The notes below the pieces were generated by a model. It searched no databases, had not been told where the DNA came from, and saw only the letters and a program-made list of their open reading frames with translations. From an uncultured Mucilaginibacter sp. (GTDB lineage: Bacteria > Bacteroidota > Bacteroidia > Sphingobacteriales > Sphingobacteriaceae), in contig CAISKH010000067.1 in the NCBI GenBank assembly GCA_903885865.1, positions 1-11,074 of the forward strand: DNA of 11,074 nucleotides. Reading direction: 5' to 3'. A program made the translations under genes and the position numbers. Numbering within the stretch: position 1 is the first letter of the stretch; the number at the start of each line of letters is the position of its first letter. Of this stretch, positions 6,321 through 11,074 are shown piece after piece.

Positions 6321-6376
6321 TTAACATTTTATTAACATAACATTAACTGTAGCGTAATCTGCATTACGTATAATTG
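6321..6376 (+). promoter_or_regulatory. Triple TTAACA box array and -7 element before the DUF3606 gene
   Basis: TTAACA at 6321-6326, TTAACA at 6332-6337 and TTAACT at 6343-6348 are spaced exactly 11 bp apart. TATAATTG (6369-6376) follows 20 bp after the last box, one mismatch from TAnnTTTG, giving a start near 6383, 14 nt before the ATG. The last box then falls around -35 to -40, the position expected for an activator such as PhoB that replaces the -33 element; no TTTG is found there. A small palindrome (CGTAAT-CTGC-ATTACG, 6353-6368) lies in the gap. Confidence 0.5.
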
Positions 6377-6396
6377 AAAATCAAAGTGCACTTATT

Positions 6397-6588
6397 ATGG
6401 AACGCAAAATAAAAGACAGCTTACCTAACAACAAACGTCCATTTACCGGCGAAGAATTTGAGATGGATTATTGGACGAAAGAGTTTGGCATCAGCCAGGA
6501 TGAATTGAAAAAAGCGGTTAAAGCCGGCAAAACCTCTACCGAAGCGGTAGAAAAATATGTACAGAAACTTGAACTTACCAACGCGTAA
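6397..6588 (+). CDS. DUF3606 family protein
   Basis: 63 aa soluble protein. The core YWTKEFGISQDELKKAVKAGKT (about 25-46) is the hallmark of DUF3606, small proteins common in Bacteroidota and Proteobacteria whose function is unknown; the helix-turn-helix-like spacing suggests a compact helical bundle. It stands alone on the plus strand, divergent from the exported operon. The leader carries a PhoB/PhoP-like box array (6321-6348) and a -7 element, so expression may respond to phosphate or another two-component signal. Confidence 0.88.
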   Translation: MERKIKDSLPNNKRPFTGEEFEMDYWTKEFGISQDELKKAVKAGKTSTEAVEKYVQKLELTNA

Positions 6589-6626
6589 GGTTCAATTTTA
6601 GTTTACCTACAAAATCATAATTCTAA

Positions 6627-6706
6627 TTGTCATTTCGAACGATAGAGAGAAATCTTATACGCCATACATAGCGAACTTTGCATAGCGTTTAGGATTTTTC
6701 TCTTGA
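6627..6706. repeat. REP-like dispersed palindromic repeat
   Basis: Begins TTGTCATTTCGAACGATAGAGAG and folds back: GAGAAATCTTATACG (6647-6661) pairs imperfectly with the segment 6686-6702 (CGTTTAGGATTTTTCTC). A heptamer CATAGCG is repeated inside (6667-6673, 6681-6687). The TCATTTCGAACGA...GAGAAATCTTATACG phrase is one I recall as an abundant intergenic element in Sphingobacteriaceae; this copy is diverged. The dispersed nature is from memory, not from this window. Confidence 0.5.
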
Positions 6707-6724
6707 AGCGCCCATCCTAGTCAC

Positions 6725-6741
6725 AAAGGGGCGCCGCCTTT
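6725..6741 (-). terminator. Possible terminator hairpin after the YceI gene
   Basis: On the minus strand AAAGGCGGCGCCCCTTT, 12 nt past the stop, pairs AAAGG with CCTTT around a GC-rich centre. The stem is imperfect and the T-run very short, so this is a weak call. Confidence 0.25.
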
Positions 6742-6752
6742 CATCTGCACAT

Positions 6753-7283
6753 CTACTTATCCACCTCCACCTCAATACTTACCGCTACATCGTTTGCTAA
6801 AACCATGCTTGATTCGCCTATGCCAAAATCAAGACGGTTTAGTTTAAAGCCGCCTTTTATAACAGCGGCGCCTCCCGTTTCTGTGTAGGTAAAGGGTATC
6901 TCAAACAGTTTGGTTTTATCTTTAATGGTGATGTTAAACTGGCCGGTGTATTTATCGCCGCTTTTATGTTTAAATGAAACCGACTTCATCGTGATCTTCG
7001 GGAAACGAGGCACATCAAAAAACTCGTCGCTTTTCAGGCTGTTATCGCGCAGGTCGTTGTCGGTATTAACGGTATTTACATCGGCCGAAGCTTCCATAGC
7101 GGCTGTATTTAATTGCGCCGGGTTAAACTGAACGTTTGCCTGCAAACCGCCGATGGTGCCGTCGATATTTATTCCCAAATTTTTTATTTGAAATTTAATG
7201 GCCGACCGCGTGACCTTTGTTTGCGCCGTTGCAGTGGCTATTAATACTAACAGGGGTATAATTAGGGTAGCTATTCGTTTCAT
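6753..7283 (-). CDS. YceI family exported lipid-binding-type protein
   Basis: 176 aa with a signal peptide (MKRIATLIIPLLVLIATATAQ). The mature part follows the YceI lipocalin-like pattern: SAIKFQIKNLGINIDGTIGG at the start, then the NTDNDLRDNSLKSDEFFDVPRFPKITMKS block (about residues 72-100) that is the family signature, and strand pairs GDKYTGQFNITIKDKTK and GFKLNRLDFGIG. YceI proteins bind long polyprenyl-type lipids in the periplasm; their role is often unclear. Length is normal and nothing is missing. Divergent from the STM3941-like gene with an 84-bp gap. Confidence 0.93.
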   Translation of the reverse strand: MKRIATLIIPLLVLIATATAQTKVTRSAIKFQIKNLGINIDGTIGGLQANVQFNPAQLNTAAMEASADVNTVNTDNDLRDNSLKSDEFFDVPRFPKITMKSVSFKHKSGDKYTGQFNITIKDKTKLFEIPFTYTETGGAAVIKGGFKLNRLDFGIGESSMVLANDVAVSIEVEVDK

Positions 7284-7367
7284 ACTGCGAATTAACGATG
7301 TTTATATATGTTATGGTATTTGTGTTGGTTTTTTTACATTCGCTGTGCCAAATAAGCTAAATAATTG

Positions 7368-7898
7368 ATGGAAGAAAAAGCCGAATTTAAATTTGAACCT
7401 ATTTGGATCTCAGCGCTTACCTTGCTTGTACTGTATGTATCTTTTGAGATGTACTATACTTTTTTTTCAAGACCGTCCTATGGCCTGGTGGGATCATTGT
7501 TTTTATTGTTACCGGCAGGGTTTTGGTGGTGGGTATTCCCGATGACTTTTGCTATGCTGCGAAAAAAGCCCGCCATAGTTTTAACGCCCCAATTTTTAAT
7601 TGATAATATAGGCGGTTTTTCCATTAACTGGCATGATATTGCAGAAATAAAGGTTGCCGAAAGAGATTTTAAAAGCAGGGGTAATTTAATAGTGAACCTG
7701 GAAGACCCCCGGAAATACTTTAATACGCGGTTAAAATACCTCGGCTATAAAATAAGAAGGTATTTTACTGCGGCCGATGTTTCTATAAAGCTTGATTTTG
7801 TATCGGGTAAAAATGAAGACATATCCCGGTTAATAAATGCTTACTGGTTTAATAATACCAGGCCGGCTGAATTTAAAACTCCACATGCGCCCGTATAG
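7368..7898 (+). CDS. STM3941-like two-TM membrane protein
   Basis: 176 aa from ATG at 7368; a TTG directly before it is less likely to be the start. Two hydrophobic helices (about residues 12-32 and 40-63, the latter rich in Trp/Phe) are followed by a cytosolic PH-like domain beginning AIVLTPQFLIDNIGGFSINWHDIAEIKV (69-96) and ending near ISRLINAYWF. This is the arrangement of the STM3941 family, of unknown function, common in Bacteroidota. Its last 26 bases overlap the 3' end of the convergent porin gene. Family call is by pattern; function not known. Confidence 0.75.
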   Translation: MEEKAEFKFEPIWISALTLLVLYVSFEMYYTFFSRPSYGLVGSLFLLLPAGFWWWVFPMTFAMLRKKPAIVLTPQFLIDNIGGFSINWHDIAEIKVAERDFKSRGNLIVNLEDPRKYFNTRLKYLGYKIRRYFTAADVSIKLDFVSGKNEDISRLINAYWFNNTRPAEFKTPHAPV

Positions 7899-9183
7899 AA
7901 AAAACATTAACCGGGCCCCGGTCTTTATTATAAGCAGGGTTTATAATAAACTGGTAATCGGGGGTTAACCAGAATTTATGCTGGTAAGCATTAACCTTAT
8001 AATAGAGTTCGGCTATCATTTCGGGGGCGTAATTCAGTTTGCCATCGCCAATTAAAAACCCGTAACCGCCTGCGGCCATATAATCGCGGTGCGGCGCCGA
8101 AAGGCCGTTGCCTATAAATGCCAACCCCAATTCATCATCATCCCGTTTCCATGAGGCACCCTTTAATACCCCGCCAAATGTAACGGAGCGGTCTATTTCG
8201 GTAAAAAACCAGGTTTCTGTACGGCCGTCGTTAAAGCTGGCCTTGGCAAATACGCCAAAATCTTTGGCCAGGTACTGGTCTGCGTTAATGCCAAAACCGT
8301 ATTTATGCCGCCCATAGGCCTGCGTGGTATCAACGTTTGGCGCTGACGGGTTTTGGGCAATGGCCTGGCGGTAATTGCCAAACTTTCCGTTATTTAAAAA
8401 ACCCAATAGTCGCAATGTCCCTTTTTGGCCGTTTAATACGTATCGTTTTTCATACTCGATGGTTTGCGTATTGGCTTTGGCAATATTTGCATCCCAAACC
8501 GACGCGTTTTCGTGGGTAACCGACATAGTAAATGCAAAACGGAGTGTCCAGTCAGGTTGTCCGAATTCAGCATAACTGCCTATTACGTAGCCGCGGGTAT
8601 TGGCGGGATAATCCCAGGCCGCATTATCCATAAGGGCCCAGTTCATGAACTGCGCGCGCGGATCATGGCTGAAATTATTTTGATCAAAAAAATCGCCCAT
8701 ATTATATTTTCCTACGGCGAAAGAAAAATACCGTTTGCTTTTTAAGCCCCCTAATACATCCGCGTCGGCAGCAATGGTGTCTTTTTCATTTCCCCATTCA
8801 AAAGTTTGCTTAAAATACAGGCGGGCTATATAAATTTTGTTCTGAACCCCGCCTACCCTAAAGGTCTCGCCATTTGGGAAACCGGCGACCCCTAAGGTTT
8901 GACTCAAACCCGCCCCGCCCGATAGTTCAGGATCAAAATGAGCCTCAGCGCCTTTCCAAAGCCGGGCCGCACCAAAAAAAGTTGTGGTAATAGAGCTTTG
9001 TGTCTCTTCCTGGGGCGATAAACTGTTCTGGCCGCTATAAGGGGCATTGAACGCGGTTTTATATTGGGTAATAATAGTTTGCTGAAAATGAAAACTAAAG
9101 CGTTCCTGTTTAACGGTATCCTGCGCGGATGCAAATTTTATCGTGATCAACAATATACTACAAAGGATAAGGCATTTTTTCAT
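7873..9183 (-). CDS. OprB-type outer-membrane porin
   Basis: 436 aa. Signal peptide MKKCLILCSILLITIKFASAQ, then an antiparallel strand-rich protein ending RAHVEF, the C-terminal aromatic typical of outer-membrane barrels. The stretches FNAPYSGQNSL, TTFFGAARLWKGAEAHFDPELSGG (about 70-91) and GLGVAG-type loops, QAYGRHKYGFGINADQ, and the final EMIAELYYKV...LTPDYQFIINPAYNKDRGPVNVF are the signature of the carbohydrate-selective porin OprB family. Members let sugars or other small solutes through the outer membrane; the substrate here is not evident. The leader carries a predicted promoter overlapped by a perfect palindrome (9255-9288), so the gene is probably repressor-controlled. Its 3' end overlaps the convergent membrane-protein gene by 26 bp. 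Confidence 0.9.
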   Translation of the reverse strand: MKKCLILCSILLITIKFASAQDTVKQERFSFHFQQTIITQYKTAFNAPYSGQNSLSPQEETQSSITTTFFGAARLWKGAEAHFDPELSGGAGLSQTLGVAGFPNGETFRVGGVQNKIYIARLYFKQTFEWGNEKDTIAADADVLGGLKSKRYFSFAVGKYNMGDFFDQNNFSHDPRAQFMNWALMDNAAWDYPANTRGYVIGSYAEFGQPDWTLRFAFTMSVTHENASVWDANIAKANTQTIEYEKRYVLNGQKGTLRLLGFLNNGKFGNYRQAIAQNPSAPNVDTTQAYGRHKYGFGINADQYLAKDFGVFAKASFNDGRTETWFFTEIDRSVTFGGVLKGASWKRDDDELGLAFIGNGLSAPHRDYMAAGGYGFLIGDGKLNYAPEMIAELYYKVNAYQHKFWLTPDYQFIINPAYNKDRGPVNVFSIRAHVEF

Positions 9184-9208
9184 ATATCCGGCAAATATGT
9201 GGGTTTTG

Positions 9209-9225
9209 TATTAAGCCTATGTTAA
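9209..9225 (-). promoter_or_regulatory. TTAACA/TTAATA pair in the porin leader
   Basis: On the minus strand TTAACA (9220-9225) and TTAATA (9209-9214) are spaced 11 bp, the same period as the other TTAACA arrays. It lies 26 bp before the porin ATG and downstream of the better promoter at 9248-9279; a near -7 element CATATTTG (9192-9199) would leave almost no leader. Weak. Confidence 0.2.
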
Positions 9226-9247
9226 CAGATCTATTTTAATAATTAGC

Positions 9248-9279
9248 CAAAGCTAATAATATTTTTAGACTTGTCTAAA
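9248..9279 (-). promoter_or_regulatory. Predicted porin promoter (TAnnTTTG type)
   Basis: On the minus strand a perfect -7 element TAGCTTTG (9248-9255) is preceded after 20 bp by TTTA (9276-9279), a 3-of-4 match to the -33 TTTG. Transcription would start around 9242, leaving a leader of about 58 nt before the porin ATG. The -33 element and spacer lie inside the 9255-9288 palindrome. Confidence 0.45.
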
Positions 9280-9288
9280 AATATTATT
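9255..9288. promoter_or_regulatory. Perfect 16-bp-arm palindrome, candidate operator of the porin gene
   Basis: AATAATATTTTTAGAC (9255-9270), TT, then its exact complement GTCTAAAAATATTATT (9273-9288). The core TTTAGAC-TT-GTCTAAA has the form of an operator for a dimeric repressor; DtxR/MntR-family metal regulators use palindromes of similar type (TTAGG...CCTAA). It covers the -33 and spacer of the predicted porin promoter and also overlaps the stop codon of the HD-domain gene. As a terminator it is atypical: the T-run is on the 5' arm and no U-tract follows. Confidence 0.55.
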
Positions 9289-9934
9289 TAAAACTACATT
9301 CCAAATAAAATTGTTTTAAATAAGCCTCCATAAACTCATGCCGTTGTTGGGCGAGCTGCCTGCCGGTTGGGGTATTCATTTTGTCTTTCAGCAATAATAG
9401 TTTTTCGTAGAAATGATTAACAGAAGGCGCGGTTGAATTTTTATAACCCTCCTTGCTCAACTGCAGATCGGGTTCAATTTCAGGGTTATATATCTCCCGG
9501 CCCTTAAACCCGCCATAGCTAAAGGTGCGGGCAATGCCAATGGCGCCCATAGCGTCCAACCGGTCGGCATCCTGCACTATGGCTAATTCGGGCGAATTAA
9601 ATACCTGCTCATCAAATCCTGATTTAAAAGACAAATGCCGTATAATTTGCTGCACCTGCAGCGTAGTTTCTTCGTCAGCACCTATGCTTCGTAAATAGTT
9701 ACCAGCCGTTGCCGGGCCAATTTCTTCATCGCCGTTGTTGAATTTGCTATCGGCAATGTCATGCAGCAGGGCAGCCAGCTCAACAATAAGCAGGTTGGCA
9801 GATTCGGTTTCTGCTATCAGTTTGGCATTGTTCCAAACCCGGTAAATATGCCACCAGTCATGCCCGCCTTCGGCATTTTTCAGGGTATCTTTAACAAAAC
9901 GTATTGTTTTAGTAATAATTTCAGCGTGATCCAT
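9284..9934 (-). CDS. HD-domain phosphohydrolase (YpgQ/YedJ-like)
   Basis: 216 aa soluble HD-superfamily hydrolase. Metal-binding residues are visible in order: His29 in GHDWWHIYRV (24-33), the His58-Asp59 doublet in LAALLHDIAD, and Asp122 in VQDADRLDAMGAIGIAR (120-136). The D-A-D-R-L-D-A-x-G-A-I-G-I-A-R stretch and the later F-Y-E-K-L-L-L-L-K-D segment are characteristic of the YpgQ/YedJ subgroup, one member of which (B. subtilis YpgQ) is a nucleotide pyrophosphohydrolase. The substrate here is not determined. A perfect TATATTTG -7 element precedes the gene, and the XRE gene lies 59 bp upstream on the same strand. Confidence 0.9.
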   Translation of the reverse strand: MDHAEIITKTIRFVKDTLKNAEGGHDWWHIYRVWNNAKLIAETESANLLIVELAALLHDIADSKFNNGDEEIGPATAGNYLRSIGADEETTLQVQQIIRHLSFKSGFDEQVFNSPELAIVQDADRLDAMGAIGIARTFSYGGFKGREIYNPEIEPDLQLSKEGYKNSTAPSVNHFYEKLLLLKDKMNTPTGRQLAQQRHEFMEAYLKQFYLECSFK

Positions 9935-9952
9935 ATTTGCCGGTTATAATTG

Positions 9953-9960
9953 CAAATATA
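9953..9960 (-). promoter_or_regulatory. Candidate -7 element of the HD-domain gene
   Basis: TATATTTG on the minus strand matches TAnnTTTG exactly and would place the transcript start about 13 nt before the ATG. No TTTG is seen at the -33 position, so this is partial support only. Confidence 0.35.
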
Positions 9961-9993
9961 GCTTTGCTAACAGCACCGTAATGGCTATATTGA

Positions 9994-10227
9994 TTAAATT
10001 TTCCTGTCCGGTACAATGAGTTCAATAATATCCAACTCTAAAATGCCGGCAATTTGAAAAAGCCTTTCTACGGTTATTTTGGTATAACCCAGCTCTATTT
10101 TGCTGTAAGCGTTTTGCGAAATATTTAATTTAAAGGCAAGGTATTCCTGGGTATAATTTTTCTGCTCCCTTTTATGCCTGATATTGGCCGCTATAGCTTT
10201 TATTTTTAAATCTACCGTATTGTCCAT
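9994..10227 (-). CDS. Small XRE-family HTH regulator
   Basis: 77 aa consisting almost wholly of a Cro/C1-type helix-turn-helix: IRHKREQKNYTQEYLAFKLNISQNAYSKIELGYTKITVERLFQIAGIL (about 16-63). The recognition region SQNAYSKIELG and following ITVERLFQIA are canonical. There is no ligand or oligomerisation domain, and no toxin-like partner next to it, so it is probably a stand-alone regulator rather than an antitoxin. It precedes the HD-domain gene by 59 bp on the same strand and may be co-transcribed. Confidence 0.88.
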   Translation of the reverse strand: MDNTVDLKIKAIAANIRHKREQKNYTQEYLAFKLNISQNAYSKIELGYTKITVERLFQIAGILELDIIELIVPDRKI

Positions 10228-10317
10228 ATTAGCAGTAAGTTACCACAACCACTAACGAAATTTACAGGCAGTCGGTTTTGATTATTTAATTAATTTTCAG
10301 GCAATTAAAAAACATTA

Positions 10318-10815
10318 TTACGGTCCGGGGTCGTAATTTATGACCACCGAGGGCAATAATGTAGCCATATCTAACGGAACCTGGTCATAGGATAATATGG
10401 GTTTACGGTGGCTATAGAAGTCGTAAACGGCTTTTTGCAAAGCGGGATTACTAGTAGCAGGTGTTGTAAAACCTATAGTAAATAAAATAATGAAATCATG
10501 CGATTTTTCATTGTCAGGAATTATCCATTTATGATTTGATTTTTTCAGGGCCTCAATAATTGGTTGTGTTAATATAAGGTCATCGGCATAATAAACTATC
10601 ATTTTCCTGATGATGCCTTTCTCATCGGCTGTAAATTTAATAACAGCGGTTCCTGTTGCTTTTTTCTGTATAATTTGCGGCGAAATAACTAGGCTGTCCT
10701 TAAAAAACCGTGTCATAACCCCCTTGCCCCCCTGGAAAGGGAATGCCAGTTGAGCCTGCGCCATGCAGTTAGCAGTGATAAATAGTGTTATTGTAAATAA
10801 AAATATTTTTTTCAT
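10318..10815 (-). CDS. Secreted TonB-C-like protein
   Basis: 165 aa from the internal Met at 10815, chosen because it begins a proper signal peptide (MKKIFLFTITLFITANCMAQAQ). An upstream ATG at 10881 would add 22 residues encoded by an intergenic repeat. The middle (GTAVIKFTADEKGIIRKMIVYYADDLILTQPIIEALKKSNHKW) follows the beta-hairpin and helix pattern of TonB C-terminal-like domains, which in many Bacteroidota secreted proteins occur without a TonB anchor. No catalytic residues are seen. Function unknown; the domain match is moderate. Confidence 0.65.
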   Translation of the reverse strand: MKKIFLFTITLFITANCMAQAQLAFPFQGGKGVMTRFFKDSLVISPQIIQKKATGTAVIKFTADEKGIIRKMIVYYADDLILTQPIIEALKKSNHKWIIPDNEKSHDFIILFTIGFTTPATSNPALQKAVYDFYSHRKPILSYDQVPLDMATLLPSVVINYDPGP

Positions 10816-10819
10816 TTCT

Positions 10820-10910
10820 ATGATTAATAATGAATATCGAATGTTGAATATCGAACACCGAAGTATTACTTCATCATTCATTATTCAAAATTCAATGTTC
10901 GGTATTCTAA
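10820..10910. repeat. Palindromic intergenic repeat
   Basis: TGAATATCGA occurs twice 14 bp apart (10831-10840, 10845-10854). GAATATCGAACA (10846-10857) pairs with TGTTCGGTATTC (10896-10907) with one mismatch, and a perfect 13-bp palindrome GAAGTATTACTTC (10860-10872) sits between. ATTCATTATTCAAAATTCAA fills the right side. Elements of this wording are, as I recall, abundant between genes in Mucilaginibacter and Pedobacter. It fills the gap between the methyltransferase stop and the TonB-C-like gene. Confidence 0.6.
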
Positions 10911-10911
10911 T

Positions 10912-11074
10912 TTATTCCTCCGGCACCCGCCGGGTGCCTTCATACAATTCATATTCCAGTAAACGGCAATCCAGCTTGCCATTATAAAATTCTATTTTCC
11001 GTGCTGCACGCAAGCCTATTTTTTTAGCCAGGTCGGGGTTTCCGGTAAAAATATATCCATTGTATCCCAGGCAT
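10912..11074 (-). CDS. THUMP-type class I RNA methyltransferase, C-terminal fragment
   Basis: Only the last 53 codons lie in the window; the gene continues past the right edge. The reading CLGYNGYIFTGNPDL, AKKIGLRAARKIEFYNGKLDC and RLLEYELYEGTRR before the TAA at 10912-10914 matches the C-terminal end of the RlmL/YpsC group of THUMP-domain SAM-dependent RNA methyltransferases: the G(N/S)xxLxKxIGLxAxRKIxxxNGxLxCRLLxYELYxG pattern is diagnostic in my experience. These act on the guanines of 23S rRNA in E. coli; the exact target here is not known. An ATG at the window edge is out of frame with this reading and is not the start. Confidence 0.8.
   Translation of the reverse strand, partial: CLGYNGYIFTGNPDLAKKIGLRAARKIEFYNGKLDCRLLEYELYEGTRRVPEE

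Noticed and set aside
7365..7367. TTG start for the STM3941-like protein
   Set aside because: An ATG follows immediately and is the more likely start.
7910..7922. GC hairpin ACCGG-GCC-CCGGT as terminator of the plus-strand membrane-protein gene
   Set aside because: Short stem inside porin coding sequence with only a weak T-rich tail.
9255..9288. Intrinsic terminator for the HD-domain gene
   Set aside because: The stem is AT-rich with its T-run on the 5' arm and no U-tract after it; the overlap with a promoter favours an operator, though a role in termination is not excluded.
10816..10881. Upstream ATG extending the TonB-C-like protein by 22 residues
   Set aside because: The extension is encoded by the intergenic repeat and would bury a good signal peptide.

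Overview
The window looks like chromosomal DNA from a Bacteroidota bacterium, most likely a Sphingobacteriaceae member such as Mucilaginibacter or Pedobacter. This rests on protein families typical of that group (DUF3606, STM3941-like membrane protein, YceI, OprB-type porin, PhoR-like kinase with a tiny periplasmic loop), signal peptides ending in ...AQ, AT-rich leaders with TAnnTTTG-type -7 elements and little Shine-Dalgarno signal, and intergenic repeats of a type I recall from these genomes. Genus is an inference.

Layout, left to right. 16-1080 (-): PhoR-like sensor histidine kinase. 1081-1403: gene-free, repeat-rich. 1404-1939 (-): ParE/RelE-type toxin with its overlapping upstream antitoxin. 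2084-2743 (-): a two-transmembrane plus beta-rich protein cut in two by one in-frame TGA. 2822-6128 (-): a three-gene exported operon: a dimeric alpha/beta-barrel protein, a bicupin, and a lipoprotein with two cupins fused to an SMP-30/gluconolactonase propeller. 6397-6588 (+): DUF3606 protein. 6753-7283 (-): exported YceI-like protein. 7368-7898 (+): STM3941-like membrane protein, overlapping tail to tail with the OprB-type porin at 7873-9183 (-). 9284-9934 (-): HD-domain hydrolase. 9994-10227 (-): small XRE regulator. 10318-10815 (-): secreted TonB-C-like protein. 10912-11074 (-): C-terminal end of a THUMP-type RNA methyltransferase running off the right edge.

How the parts may work together. 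The 2822-6128 operon reads as one extracytoplasmic unit, plausibly oxidising a small molecule (cupins, ABM-like fold) and opening a lactone (SMP-30 propeller); the substrate is unknown. Regulatory DNA is the other theme. Direct repeats of TTAACA spaced 11 bp, the geometry of PhoB/PhoP boxes, occur before the DUF3606 gene, before the kinase gene and just after it at the left edge, suggesting a phosphate-type regulon tied to the kinase. Separately, a 16-bp-arm perfect palindrome lies over the predicted promoter of the porin and resembles an operator for a metal-dependent repressor.

The clearest leads for something undescribed are the palindrome-controlled porin, the interrupted 2TM-beta protein (similar in layout to Cap15-type antiphage effectors but without a cyclase beside it), and the cupin/lactonase operon. 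No tRNA, rRNA, CRISPR array, transposase or phage gene was seen.
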